A stretch of DNA of 64,000 nt, taken from NCBI GenBank assembly GCA_965228975.1, contig OZ245851.1:4092001-4156000 (forward strand), in the 5' to 3' direction. The notes beneath the pieces are model-generated. The model saw only the letters and a list, made by a program, of their open reading frames with translations. It was not told where the DNA came from and searched no databases. Both the position numbers and the translations under genes were made by a program. Source of the DNA: JAJFJD01 sp965228975. GTDB taxonomy: Bacteria; Pseudomonadota; Alphaproteobacteria; UBA8366. Position 1 is the stretch's first letter. Each line of letters opens with the position of its first letter. Of the stretch, positions 8,768-17,880 are shown one piece after another.

Positions 8768-9466
8768 CTATGCGGCCATCCCGAGATATCGGTGAACGAT
8801 CTCGGGCTGGGTCTTGAGATCCGCAGCGCTCGACTCATGGACGATGGTGCCTTTTTCCATGAGGTAGATCCGGCTGCAGATTTTGAATGCGGTGACCAGG
8901 TTCTGTTCGACCAGAAGGATGGAAACGCCGGTGCCATTGATCTTCTTAATCTCGGACCGGATCTCCTTGACCAGGATCGGCATGATGCCCTCGGTCGGTT
9001 CGTCGAGAATGATCAGCTTCGGCTGCATGACGAGGCAGCGGGCGATTGCCAGCTGCTGTTGCTCGCCGCCCGACAGGGTTCCGCCTTTCTGGCTCAGGCG
9101 TTCCTTCAAGCGCGGGAACCGGTCGTAGACCATCTCGCTCTGTTCGCGCGACGGGTCGCGCGGCAGGCCGAGGAACAGGTTCTCCTCGACCGACAGGTTC
9201 GGGAAGATGCCGCGTCCCTGCGGCACGTAGCCGACGCCCTGACGCGGCACCTTGTGCGCCGGCAGACCGGCCAGGTCGACGCCGTCGAAGGAAACGTGGC
9301 CGGACGACGCGGGCACCAAGCCCATGATCGACTTCAGCGTGGTCGTCTTGCCCACGCCATTTCGGCCCAGCAACCCGACGATCTCGCCATCGCCCACATC
9401 GAGGGAGACGCCCTGGAGAACCTCGACCTTTCCGTAGCTCGCACGAAGATCGCGAATCTCAAGCAT
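8768..9466 (-). CDS. ABC transporter ATP-binding protein, LivF/UrtE type
   Basis: A 232-residue ATPase with Walker A GRNGVGKTT, Q-loop near YVPQGRGIFP, signature LSGGEQQQ and Walker B LIILDEPTEG. GRNGVGKTT with DEPTEGI is the flavour seen in urea/amide importers (UrtE) as well as LivF. The chosen ATG overlaps the end of the upstream ATPase gene by eight bases (ATGCTTGA), a translational-coupling arrangement; a start eight codons earlier is also possible. It works with the neighbouring LivG-, LivM- and LivH-like proteins and the Tat-exported binding protein. Confidence 0.9.
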   Translation of the reverse strand: MLEIRDLRASYGKVEVLQGVSLDVGDGEIVGLLGRNGVGKTTTLKSIMGLVPASSGHVSFDGVDLAGLPAHKVPRQGVGYVPQGRGIFPNLSVEENLFLGLPRDPSREQSEMVYDRFPRLKERLSQKGGTLSGGEQQQLAIARCLVMQPKLIILDEPTEGIMPILVKEIRSEIKKINGTGVSILLVEQNLVTAFKICSRIYLMEKGTIVHESSAADLKTQPEIVHRYLGMAA

Positions 9467-10235
9467 GGGCCGCCCCCTCGTCGTCGTCATCGTCCTCGTC
9501 GCCGAGATAGGCTTCCCGCACCGCCGTGTTGTTCGCGATGTCCTGTGGCGTGCCCCGGGCCAGGACGCCGCCTTGCGCCATCACCGTGATGTGCTCGGCC
9601 AGATCGAAAACCACCGGCATGTCGTGCTCGATGATGATGATGTCGACGGATTTGGCCAACTGCCGGATTTTCTCGACCGTCGCCTCGGTCTCCGCCGGAC
9701 CCATGCCGCAGATCGGCTCGTCCAGCAGCAGCAGTTTCGGCTCGGTCGCCAAGGCGATGCCGATCTCCAGCAATGCGACGTCACCGTAGGACAAGGTACC
9801 CGCGGGCGTATCCCGAAAATCGCCGAGTCCGGTCTGCTCGAGCACCGTATCGACCCGTTTCGCCGTTCCGCCGAAACTGCCTCGCCGGGCGAAGGCATGC
9901 ATCACGCCTTGCTGCGCCTGTGCCGCGATCCAGAGGTTTTCCGCCACGGTCATGGAGTCGAACACGCTCTTGATCTGCAGCGACCGGCTCATGCCGAGGC
10001 GGCTGATCTTATGCGGCGGCATGCGGGTGATATCGACACCATTAAACCGCACCGTGCCCGAATCCGACTTGAGCATGCCGGATATCGTGTTGAACAACGT
10101 GGTTTTGCCAGCCCCATTCGGACCGATGATCGCGTGCAAGACATTCGGCTCCAGATCGAGCGTCACATGATCCAATGCCACCAGCCCGCCGAAGCGTTTG
10201 GTCAGGTCGGCGATTTCGAGCATCGGTACGGTCAT
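9459..10235 (-). CDS. ABC transporter ATP-binding protein, LivG/UrtD type
   Basis: A 258-residue ATPase: Walker A GPNGAGKTT, signature LSYGDVALLEIG, Walker B LLLLDEPICGMGP and switch His in IIIEHDM. The LSYGD signature is characteristic of the LivG side of branched-chain amino acid-type importers. The C-terminus is an unusual acidic tail (DEDDDDDEG) with no counterpart in its partner. The start codon overlaps the livM-like stop as ATGA. Operon member; pairs with the LivF-like ATPase. Confidence 0.9.
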   Translation of the reverse strand: MTVPMLEIADLTKRFGGLVALDHVTLDLEPNVLHAIIGPNGAGKTTLFNTISGMLKSDSGTVRFNGVDITRMPPHKISRLGMSRSLQIKSVFDSMTVAENLWIAAQAQQGVMHAFARRGSFGGTAKRVDTVLEQTGLGDFRDTPAGTLSYGDVALLEIGIALATEPKLLLLDEPICGMGPAETEATVEKIRQLAKSVDIIIIEHDMPVVFDLAEHITVMAQGGVLARGTPQDIANNTAVREAYLGDEDDDDDEGAAHA

Positions 10236-11260
10236 GACCCGACCTCGCTCTTGGCCGGCGTCGGCGTAGGCTCGGCCCGCGACGGACTCTCATCCGCCTT
10301 CGAGGCGAAACGGTCGAGCAGCGTGTTCCAAATTCCCGCCAATCCCTTCGGCGCGAAGATCACCGTCACAATGACGATCACGCCGACCAGGATCGGATAG
10401 TGCTCCCATACATTGGAGAGTTCTTCGCGCACGATGATCAGCAGCGCGGTGCCGATAGCCGGGCCGAACAACGTCCCCGCCCCGCCGACGATCGTCCACA
10501 CGACGCCTTCGCCGGACACGTGATAGAACATGTAGGATGCCGACGCATACCGTCCGAACAGCGCGAACAGACATCCGGCCAGCCCAGCGAATCCACCGGC
10601 TACGACGAAGGCGACCCAGCGCAGGAAGTAGACGTTCAGGCCAATCAGCGAGGCACGAACGTCGTTCTCCCGCACCGCCATCAACGCCATGCCGAACGGA
10701 CTCTTGATGATCCGGTATTTGAGGTAGAAGGCCGACCCCACCGCGAGCAGGATGAAGAAATACTGCACGGTCGGATCGGTCAGGCTCAGTTCGAACTCGC
10801 CGACCGTCAACATCGGCGGCATCGAAAAGCTCGTGCCGTCGTCGCCGCCGGTAATCGGCTTCGCGCTCAGCGCGATGAAGTAGAAAATCAGCGAGAAGAC
10901 GACCGTGATGATCGCGAAGTAGTGCCAGGTCAGCCGGACGGCGAGCGCGCCCGCGACGGCCGCCATCGCCACGGAAACGAACATGCCGAATCCGAGCGCC
11001 GGCCAGAATCCCAGGCCCAGCTTCGCGACGCCGATCGCGACGCCGAACATCCCCATGCCGAAGAACAGCGCCTGCCCGAACGAGAGAAGACCGACATAGC
11101 CGAACAGCAGGTTCACGCTGGCGGCGAACAACGACCAGATGATGATCTCGGCCATGATATCCAGCCAATAGTCGTAGCCCAGCGCCGGCAGCAGCCATGG
11201 CGCGGCAACAAGAAACACGAGCGTTACCAAGAAGGCGATCCGATTGACCCGGTCCTTCAT
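10232..11260 (-). CDS. ABC transporter permease, LivM type
   Basis: A 342-residue inner-membrane permease starting at the ATG at 11260, which overlaps the livH-like stop as ATGA; a longer reading adds 20 unlikely residues. About eight to ten hydrophobic segments are visible, with the LivM-type stretches NLLFGYVGLLSFGQALFFGMG and AFVVAGGFAGLAGCLFAL in part. The C-terminus carries a charged, proline-rich tail of about 30 residues. It forms the channel with the LivH-like protein. Confidence 0.9.
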   Translation of the reverse strand: MKDRVNRIAFLVTLVFLVAAPWLLPALGYDYWLDIMAEIIIWSLFAASVNLLFGYVGLLSFGQALFFGMGMFGVAIGVAKLGLGFWPALGFGMFVSVAMAAVAGALAVRLTWHYFAIITVVFSLIFYFIALSAKPITGGDDGTSFSMPPMLTVGEFELSLTDPTVQYFFILLAVGSAFYLKYRIIKSPFGMALMAVRENDVRASLIGLNVYFLRWVAFVVAGGFAGLAGCLFALFGRYASASYMFYHVSGEGVVWTIVGGAGTLFGPAIGTALLIIVREELSNVWEHYPILVGVIVIVTVIFAPKGLAGIWNTLLDRFASKADESPSRAEPTPTPAKSEVGS

Positions 11261-12114
11261 CGCGTCGCCCCGCTGAAGATGCCGTGCGGGCGCGCGATCA
11301 GGACCGCACTCATCAGGCATAGCGAGACGATCCGGGCAATCGTCGGGTCGGCGAAACTGGTCACGATGCCTTCGGTCACCGCCAACAGGACCGCGGCGGC
11401 CACCGTTCCAGGCAAGTTGCCCAAGCCGCCGATGATCACCGCCATGAAACAGAAGGGCAGCACGTCGACGCCGGTCTGGAAATCAACCGTGGTGATCGGG
11501 GCCGCCACCGCGCCGCCGAGCGCCGCCATGGCGAATCCCAACGCGAAGGTCACCATGTAGACGGTCCGCGCAGGCACGCCCATGGCAAGCGCCGTGTCCC
11601 GGTCGAACCGGACCGCGCGCATCCACGTGCCCAGCTTGGTGCCGTGTAGGAAAAGAAAGAACCCGGCGATGGCCAGGATCGCCGCACCCGCCGCGAACAA
11701 GCGATAGATATCGTACTCGATGCCGAACAGCGGGATGGTGCCCTCAATCGGCGGCAGAATGCGTTTCGGCGCGGCGCCGAACCCGGCACGCACCACTTCC
11801 TGGATGATGATCGACAAACCGAATGTCGCGACGATGGACAAGGCCGCGGTGCCCCGGATCGGCTGGATGACCGCACGTTCGACCAGGGCGCCGAGCCCGA
11901 ATCCGAGCAGCGGCACGATCAGGAAGGCAAGCCAGTAGTTGCCGGTCGACTCCAGCACGAACCAAGTGAGGACCGTCCCCACCATGAAGAAGTCGCCATG
12001 TGCGAGATTGATGATGTCGAGCAAGCCGAAGATGATCGACAGGCCGAGCGCGATGAGCGCGATGATAAGGCCCCAGACCAGACCGTTGAACGCAAGAGCG
12101 ACGACGAGATCCAT
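11257..12114 (-). CDS. ABC transporter permease, LivH type
   Basis: A 285-residue polytopic permease. The family hallmarks are near the N-terminus (LSIIFGLLDIINLAHGDF) and in the loop AALGGAVAAPI; the later VIIGGLGNLPGTVAAA is the coupling region to the ATPases. It is the first gene of the transporter block, which runs H-M-G-F-binding protein. The 178-bp spacer upstream suggests a separate promoter even though upstream genes are on the same strand. Confidence 0.9.
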   Translation of the reverse strand: MDLVVALAFNGLVWGLIIALIALGLSIIFGLLDIINLAHGDFFMVGTVLTWFVLESTGNYWLAFLIVPLLGFGLGALVERAVIQPIRGTAALSIVATFGLSIIIQEVVRAGFGAAPKRILPPIEGTIPLFGIEYDIYRLFAAGAAILAIAGFFLFLHGTKLGTWMRAVRFDRDTALAMGVPARTVYMVTFALGFAMAALGGAVAAPITTVDFQTGVDVLPFCFMAVIIGGLGNLPGTVAAAVLLAVTEGIVTSFADPTIARIVSLCLMSAVLIARPHGIFSGATR

Positions 12115-12292
12115 GTGACGACGGCTTACCCATTATGCCGGCGACCGCTTTTCCTGCCTCCGGCTGTTTCTTGTTAACCAAAGTCTGCGCCGCGCAAAAA
12201 TGTCTTTCAATTCGAAAAACTCGCACACAGTTGTGCATTTTTGCTCGCGCATGGGTGTGTGCCGCCAACGGATGATCGATACGCCGTTGATT
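12115..12292 (-). promoter_or_regulatory. Leader of the importer operon, with a small inverted repeat
   Basis: A 178-bp spacer between the DJ-1-type gene and the LivH-like gene, locally AT-richer than its surroundings. It contains the inverted repeat GCACACAGTTGTGC at 12223-12236 (five-base arms, four-base centre), flanked by A/T runs. This could be an operator for a dimeric regulator such as the nearby LysR protein. There is also a CAACGG/CCGTTG pair just after the upstream stop codon, without a T-tract. No convincing -35/-10 pair was identified. Confidence 0.35.
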
Positions 12293-12970
12293 CTATAAGG
12301 CTTCCGCTGCCGCCCGGACCGCCGCTTCCCGCTCGGCTTGGCGCCCGGCAGCAGCCGTCCGAGCGTCGGCCTCGACCGCCGCCCCGGCGGTTTCCGGCGA
12401 CCCCGCATCATAAGGAGGCTGCGGATTGTATTCGATTCCGAGCTGGATCGACTTCGCGACATCGTCGCCGAACAACTCGCCTGCCACCGTCAGGGCGAAG
12501 TCGATCCCCGCGGTGACGCCGCCGCCCGAGATGATGTTGCCGTCCACGACGACACGCGCCGGATCGGGTATCGCTCCGAATTCCGATAGCATCTCGCGCG
12601 ACATCCAATGGCAGGCCGCGCGGCGGCCTTTCAACAATCCGGCCGCGCCCAAGACGAGCGACCCGGTGCAGACCGAGGTGACATAGCGCGCGCCTTCCGC
12701 CTGACGGCGCAGGAAGCCGAGCGTCTCGGCGTCGGTCAGCAAAGGGTTCATCCCACCGCCGCCCGGCACGCAGATAAGGTCGAGCTGCGGACAATCCGCA
12801 TAGGTGACGTCCGGCAGGATACGCATGCCGCCGCCGGACCGCACAGGATCGAGTGTCTTCCAGACGAGCAGGACCTCGGTGTCCGGGAATTTGGTGAACA
12901 CCTCGTGAGGGCCTGTCATGTCGAGTTGCATGATGTCTGGAAATACGAGCAGTCCGATGCGGAATGTCAT
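12293..12970 (-). CDS. DJ-1/PfpI-family protein, isonitrile hydratase-like
   Basis: A 225-residue ThiJ/PfpI-fold enzyme. The N-terminus (PDIMQLDMTGPHEVF), the ICVPGGGG turn and the nucleophile elbow TSVCTGSLVLGAAGLL closely follow the pattern I recall for Pseudomonas isonitrile hydratase, including the putative catalytic residues Asp17, Cys101 and Thr102 at the same numbering. That enzyme hydrates R-NC to the N-substituted formamide. The ATG at 12970 fits this numbering. It sits between HyuB (60 bases upstream) and the importer genes. Related GlxA-type regulators carry a C-terminal AraC domain; this protein has only a short Ala-rich tail, so an enzyme is more likely. Confidence 0.75.
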   Translation of the reverse strand: MTFRIGLLVFPDIMQLDMTGPHEVFTKFPDTEVLLVWKTLDPVRSGGGMRILPDVTYADCPQLDLICVPGGGGMNPLLTDAETLGFLRRQAEGARYVTSVCTGSLVLGAAGLLKGRRAACHWMSREMLSEFGAIPDPARVVVDGNIISGGGVTAGIDFALTVAGELFGDDVAKSIQLGIEYNPQPPYDAGSPETAGAAVEADARTAAAGRQAEREAAVRAAAEAL

Positions 12971-13030
12971 GACTTTGTCCTCCACGTTGGTAATCCGGGC
13001 GAACGAACGGGTGCGCCGCGCCGCCGGCGT

Positions 13031-14698
13031 TTATGTATCGTATCCGTAATCGCGCCGCGCGCCATCGGATGTCACGTATCCCGCCTTCAGGTCGGCCTCG
13101 ATATTCTCCCGCGCGCGCTCTGCCGGGTCGCCGTGCCCGCCGCCCCCGGGCAGCGCCAGCCGGACCACATCGCCCTTATGGAACGAAAACTCCGGCGAAC
13201 TGTTCGGCGCGATCGGCTGGCCGTTGATGTCGATGGTCGACAACGATCCGGGCCCGCCGCCGCCCAGCCCTTCGGGCGGGTTGCGCATCCGCCCCGCCGC
13301 CCCGGCGAAGACCAGGGGCTGGCCGTCCGCGGTGCCGCTGTCATAGGCACGGAAGATCAGTTCCTGCCCGAGACCGCCGCGGAAGGTCCCCGCCCCGCCC
13401 GAGTCCGGGATGAGTTGCCGCGCCTCGTAAAGCACGGGCGTTTCATGCTCCGACCATTCGATCGACACGTCGCGCACGTTGTAGGGGAAACTGACCGCCG
13501 ACAATCCGTCGCGGCCCGGCCGGCCGCCCATGCCGCCGAAGGCATGCTGGTGCAGCGCATAATCCTCGCCGTCGGGGCGGGTGCCTGTGACGTAGAACTG
13601 CCAGGTCGGCAGCGATCCCGAATCCGCCGGCACGCGATCCGGCACGATCTGGGCGAAGATGCGGAACATCAATTCACCGACCAGCATGCCCGAACTGAGC
13701 CGCCAGAAACACGACGCGGGATAGGTCGGGTTCAGGATCGTACCTTCCGGCGCGGTCAGATGCAGCGGCCGGTAGGTACCCTGGTTGTTGGGCAGCGCCG
13801 GATCGCAGACCATCTTCGTCGGTATGGCGACATAGGCCCGCGTGAAGTTGAGCGGACAGTTGATCGGGCGGCGGACCTGCGGCGCGGTGCCGGTGAAGTC
13901 GGCGGTCAGCTCGTCACCGTCGATGGTGACGGTGACGGCCAGCGGCTGCGGCTCGTCGATGCCGTCGATGTCCATCAGCATCTCTTCGTGCCACTGCCCG
14001 TCGGGCAAGTCGCGCAGCCCGGCACGGATGCCCGCCTCGGTCCGGCCGATCAACTCGTCGGCGACATCGAGCAGGCTGTCGAGCTTGAACTCGGCGCAGA
14101 GCGTTTCCATCGCCCGGCAGCCGGCCCAACCGGTCGCCACCTGGGCCCGCAGGTCGCCGATCATCTTTTCCGAATAACGCACGTTGCGCCGGATCAGCCC
14201 GAACAACTCCTCGTTCGGCTCGCCTTCCTTGTAGAGGCGCAGCATGGGGATGATCAGGCCTTCCTCGAACACCTCCTCGGAAAGGCCGGACCCCTTGCGC
14301 CCACCGATATCCACATGATGGATCGTGTTCACGGCGAAACCGATCAGGCGGCCGTCATGAAAGGCCGGCGTGGTGATGAAGATGTCCGCCGTCTGGCCGT
14401 TGCACAGCCATGGATCGTTGCAGATGAAGACATCCCCGGGACGCACCGTCTCCGGCGGAAAGGCCTTGGTCAGGTTCGCGCCGAAGGCGGGCATGCAGCC
14501 GGTATGGCCGGTCGCGCCCAGCCAGGTCTGGGCGATCAGGTAGCCGCGATGGTCGAGCAGCCCCGTCGACATGTCGTGCACCTCCACCACGTCATGCGAG
14601 AAGGCGGTGCGGAACATGGTCGTGGCCATCTCGTCCGCGATGGCGATCAGGCGCGGCCAGATCACGTCGAGCGGGATGCGGCTTGTGGATGCGGTCAC
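13031..14698 (-). CDS. hyuB: Hydantoinase B/oxoprolinase family protein (HyuB)
   Basis: A 555-residue HyuB-family subunit, close to the usual length. Recognisable segments are IADEMATTMFRTAFSHDVVE, PGDVFICNDPW, and the late GGHGDPAERARE region, which is the common HyuB ending. HyuA/HyuB pairs act as ATP-dependent hydantoinases, oxoprolinases or acetone-carboxylase-like enzymes on cyclic amides or ketones. The GTG start overlaps the hyuA stop (GTGA), so translation is probably coupled. Specific substrate unknown. Confidence 0.9.
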   Translation of the reverse strand: MTASTSRIPLDVIWPRLIAIADEMATTMFRTAFSHDVVEVHDMSTGLLDHRGYLIAQTWLGATGHTGCMPAFGANLTKAFPPETVRPGDVFICNDPWLCNGQTADIFITTPAFHDGRLIGFAVNTIHHVDIGGRKGSGLSEEVFEEGLIIPMLRLYKEGEPNEELFGLIRRNVRYSEKMIGDLRAQVATGWAGCRAMETLCAEFKLDSLLDVADELIGRTEAGIRAGLRDLPDGQWHEEMLMDIDGIDEPQPLAVTVTIDGDELTADFTGTAPQVRRPINCPLNFTRAYVAIPTKMVCDPALPNNQGTYRPLHLTAPEGTILNPTYPASCFWRLSSGMLVGELMFRIFAQIVPDRVPADSGSLPTWQFYVTGTRPDGEDYALHQHAFGGMGGRPGRDGLSAVSFPYNVRDVSIEWSEHETPVLYEARQLIPDSGGAGTFRGGLGQELIFRAYDSGTADGQPLVFAGAAGRMRNPPEGLGGGGPGSLSTIDINGQPIAPNSSPEFSFHKGDVVRLALPGGGGHGDPAERARENIEADLKAGYVTSDGARRDYGYDT

Positions 14699-16827
14699 GG
14701 CGTCTCTCCTGGCAAGGTGATGACAAGCGACCCGAAGGCGTCGATCTCCACGGCCGCACCCGAATCGATGATGGTGGTCGAGGTCTGTTCCTCGACGATG
14801 GCCGGTCCCGCAAAGGTCATGCCGGGCGCCAGCGCGGCACGGTCGTAGACGTCGAAGTCGATCATCGTCCCCGCCGTCGGGGAATAGGCGGCGCGGGTTC
14901 CCACGGCGCTGGCTTCCCCGCCGGACCCGGCCGCCGGCGTCAGCTGAAGGCCCGCGCCGTCGATCTCGCCGAACACGCGCAGGTTCACGACTTCCGCCGG
15001 CACGTCGTCGTAGAAATAGCCGTATTTCTCGCGGTACAGCGTGGAAAACCGCTCGAACACGGCGTCGGCGGACAGCGCATCCTCGACCGGCACAGTCACC
15101 TGGTAGCTCTGCCCCACATAGCCCACGTCGAGCGAGCGGCGGAAGCGGCGCGGGCCGGTGGCTTCGACCCCATCCAACAGCGCCTCGATCTCCGCCGTCA
15201 TCTGGTCGAACTGACCCCCGATGTCGTCCGGGGCGAGGCCGGCGAGCGGCATCTTATAGGTGCGCACGATGTCGTAGGCCGGCGGTGCTACAAGCAATCC
15301 CAGGGCCGACAGCACACCCGCCCGCAGCGGTACCATGAGCTGGCGAATACCCAGCTTGCGCGCCAGATTGTAGGCATGCACCGGCCCGGCCCCGCCGAAG
15401 GCGACCATGGTCGCCGCTTCCGGGTTGCCGCCGCGTTCCGTGACATGCATGCGCACGGCCGCGGCCATGGTCTCGTTGATCACGTCGTGCACCGTCCAGG
15501 CCGCCTCGACCAGGGAGCGCTGCTGCGGCACGCCGATGGTTTCCTCCAGCCCGGCCGCCGCGCCCTCGGCGTCGAGCGCCATCGACCCGCCGGCGAAATT
15601 GTCCGGGTTAAGATACCCGAGCGTCAGGTCCGCGTCGGTCACCGTCGGATTCCTCCCGCCCCGGCCATAGCAGATCGGCCCCGGCTCGGCGCTGGCGCTT
15701 TCCGGCCCGACCTGAACCAGCCCCATGCGGTTGATCGCCGCGATACTGCCGCCGCCCGCGCCGATCTCGATCATGCTGACCGCGGGCACGCCGACGGGAA
15801 AGCCGCTCGACTTGGTGAAGCGTTTGGCGCGGGCGACCTCCAACTCCTCGGTGATCGGTAGCGCCTGGTCGCGGATCAGGCACGCCTTCGCCGTGGTGCC
15901 GCCCATGTCGAAGCTGAGCACGTCGGCGAGGTCCAGGTTCTGCGCGATCTGCCGCCCGACGATCGCCCCCGCGACGGGACCGGACTCGATCAGCCGGATC
16001 GGGAACGCCCCCGCCGTGTCGGTCGACCCCAAGCCGCCGTTCGACAGCATGATCTGCAGCGGCGCGGTGTAGCCGGTTTCGCCCAGGCCCGTGCCCAGAT
16101 TGTTGAGATAAGTCTGCGCCAGGGGTTTGACGTAACCGTTCACCACCGTCGTGCTGGTGCGCTCGTATTCCTTGATCTGCGGCAACACGTCGGACGATAG
16201 CGTCACGGGCAGGTCCGGCGCGATTTCCGCAAGGATATCGCGGGCCGTCCGTTCGTTCTCGGGGTTCACATAGGAATGCAGGAACGCGACCGCGACGGAT
16301 TCGACACCCTCGCGCCGCATGACCTCGACCGCGGCGGCGATATCGTCGCGCGGCACCGGTTTCAGCACCGCGCCGTCGGCGAACACGCGCTCGTCGATGG
16401 GCAACCGCAGCCAACGCGGCACCAACGGCGTCGGCGGGTCCTCCCACAACTCGTAGGTCGTGACCCGGGTATGGCGGCGCAATTCCAGGATATCGCGAAA
16501 ACCCTTCGTGGTGAGCAGCGCGGTCACAGCGCCCTTGCGCTCGATCACCGTGTTGGCGACCAGGGTCGTGGCATGCGCGATGCGGTTGGTCGCCGCGATA
16601 TGGCCGGGGCACGGATCGTCGAAGGCGCGCAGCCCGGTGAACACGCCGACCGACGGGTCCGCCGGCGTCGTTAGCGACTTGGCGATGCGGATGGCCCCGT
16701 CATTCTCGTCGAGCAACACGAAATCGGTGAAGGTGCCGCCGACATCGACGCCCAGGCGGTACGGACGGTCAGACGCCATGACGTTTCGATCCCGCACTGT
16801 GTGTGTAGCCCCGGTTTCAATCGGCAC
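14695..16827 (-). CDS. hyuA: Hydantoinase/oxoprolinase A family protein (HyuA)
   Basis: A protein of up to 710 residues with the ASKHA phosphate-binding motif GVDVGGTFTDFVLLD near the N-terminus and the family motifs TTLVANTVIERKGA, SFDMGGTTAKACL and VAFGGAGPVHAY. It is the ATP-using partner of HyuB. Two starts compete: the GTG at 16827 has a good GGGAGG five bases upstream, while the ATG at 16779 sits closer to the conserved domain but has a weak site. It heads the minus-strand run that continues into the isonitrile-hydratase-like gene and the importer. It diverges from a TauD-family gene across 180 bp. Confidence 0.9.
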   Translation of the reverse strand: MPIETGATHTVRDRNVMASDRPYRLGVDVGGTFTDFVLLDENDGAIRIAKSLTTPADPSVGVFTGLRAFDDPCPGHIAATNRIAHATTLVANTVIERKGAVTALLTTKGFRDILELRRHTRVTTYELWEDPPTPLVPRWLRLPIDERVFADGAVLKPVPRDDIAAAVEVMRREGVESVAVAFLHSYVNPENERTARDILAEIAPDLPVTLSSDVLPQIKEYERTSTTVVNGYVKPLAQTYLNNLGTGLGETGYTAPLQIMLSNGGLGSTDTAGAFPIRLIESGPVAGAIVGRQIAQNLDLADVLSFDMGGTTAKACLIRDQALPITEELEVARAKRFTKSSGFPVGVPAVSMIEIGAGGGSIAAINRMGLVQVGPESASAEPGPICYGRGGRNPTVTDADLTLGYLNPDNFAGGSMALDAEGAAAGLEETIGVPQQRSLVEAAWTVHDVINETMAAAVRMHVTERGGNPEAATMVAFGGAGPVHAYNLARKLGIRQLMVPLRAGVLSALGLLVAPPAYDIVRTYKMPLAGLAPDDIGGQFDQMTAEIEALLDGVEATGPRRFRRSLDVGYVGQSYQVTVPVEDALSADAVFERFSTLYREKYGYFYDDVPAEVVNLRVFGEIDGAGLQLTPAAGSGGEASAVGTRAAYSPTAGTMIDFDVYDRAALAPGMTFAGPAIVEEQTSTTIIDSGAAVEIDAFGSLVITLPGETP

Positions 16828-17007
16828 GCGCCCCTCCCAAAAAATGATGTCGCGCCGTCCTGGGTTCGCGGCGCGATCACCCGTTAATTATGTCATCTGA
16901 ATCGTTTATGGAAAGTCCCGGACGGTATTTTGGGCCGCCGCCTGCCGATTTCTCGATCGCGCGGCCCTGATTTAGAATAGGAGATTGCTGCTATGTGAGA
17001 GAATGTC

Positions 17008-17838
17008 ATGCCTTTGACGATCACGCCCTTTTACGGCGCGCTGGGCGCCGAAGCGACCGGAATAGATCTCGCCGGCCCGGTGTCGCAGGAAGACGTCTCG
17101 GCGATGGAAGCCGCGCTCGACGAACATCTGGTGCTGGTCGTGCGCGACCAATCCTATTCGCCCGACCAGTATCTCGCGGCGGTGCGCCATTTCGGCGACA
17201 TCATGGCCCAACACCTGACCGAAATGCTGATGGACGACCATCCGGAGATCGCGGTGCTCGACAGCAGCAAGACGCGGGTCGGACCGGACGGTATTTTCGC
17301 GCCGGTCGGCGCGCGCGAATGGCACACCGATCACACCAACCATGAACGGCCGCCGAAATACACAGCACTCTATGCGGTGAAGCTGCCGGCGTCCGGCGGC
17401 GATACCGGCTTCGCCAATATGCGGCGCGCCTATGAGACGTTGCCCGCGGACATGCAAGCCGACCTCGCCGCACGCACCGTCGTCACCAAGATCGAAGACC
17501 ACAGCTATGTCAGCGACGAAGCGCGGGAAAAATACGGCAAGCCGCGCACGCATCCGCTCGTCCGCACGCACCCTTCGACCGGCAGGAAGGCGTTGTATTT
17601 CCATCCGGGAAAACTGCGCAACCTGGAAGGCATGGACCCGGAGAGCAGCGCCGCGTTCATCGACGACCTGGTCGCGCGGACGATCACGCCCGACGTGACC
17701 TACCGGCATAAATGGCAGCCGGGCGATATGGTGATCTGGGACAACCGTGCCGTTCTGCACATCGCGCACCGCGACTACGATCCAGCGGAAGGCCGCATCA
17801 TGCATCGGGTATTGATCCAGGGCGAGGTGCCGTTCTAA
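17008..17838 (+). CDS. TauD/TfdA-family Fe(II)/2-oxoglutarate dioxygenase
   Basis: A 276-residue dioxygenase with a complete active site: the iron ligands are in EWHTDHTN (His106, Asp108) and in WDNRAVLHIAH (His251), and the 2-oxoglutarate-binding Arg is in MHRVLI (Arg267). The opening TITPFYGALGAEATGIDL and GGDTGFANMRRAYETLP are family-typical. It should couple 2-oxoglutarate decarboxylation to hydroxylation of a small acid, classically a sulfonate, releasing an aldehyde and sulfite; the actual substrate is unknown. Monocistronic or paired with the membrane gene 42 bases downstream. Confidence 0.92.
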   Translation: MPLTITPFYGALGAEATGIDLAGPVSQEDVSAMEAALDEHLVLVVRDQSYSPDQYLAAVRHFGDIMAQHLTEMLMDDHPEIAVLDSSKTRVGPDGIFAPVGAREWHTDHTNHERPPKYTALYAVKLPASGGDTGFANMRRAYETLPADMQADLAARTVVTKIEDHSYVSDEAREKYGKPRTHPLVRTHPSTGRKALYFHPGKLRNLEGMDPESSAAFIDDLVARTITPDVTYRHKWQPGDMVIWDNRAVLHIAHRDYDPAEGRIMHRVLIQGEVPF

Positions 17839-17880
17839 AACGCGCCATCCGGGAAGACCCGGGCAACAGCGGACAAATCC

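Noticed and set aside
12608..14848. 746-codon open frame on the plus strand
   Set aside because: It lies antisense to hyuB and part of the DJ-1-type and hyuA genes; the product is Arg/His/Asp-rich with no family pattern, a typical shadow of a GC-rich gene.
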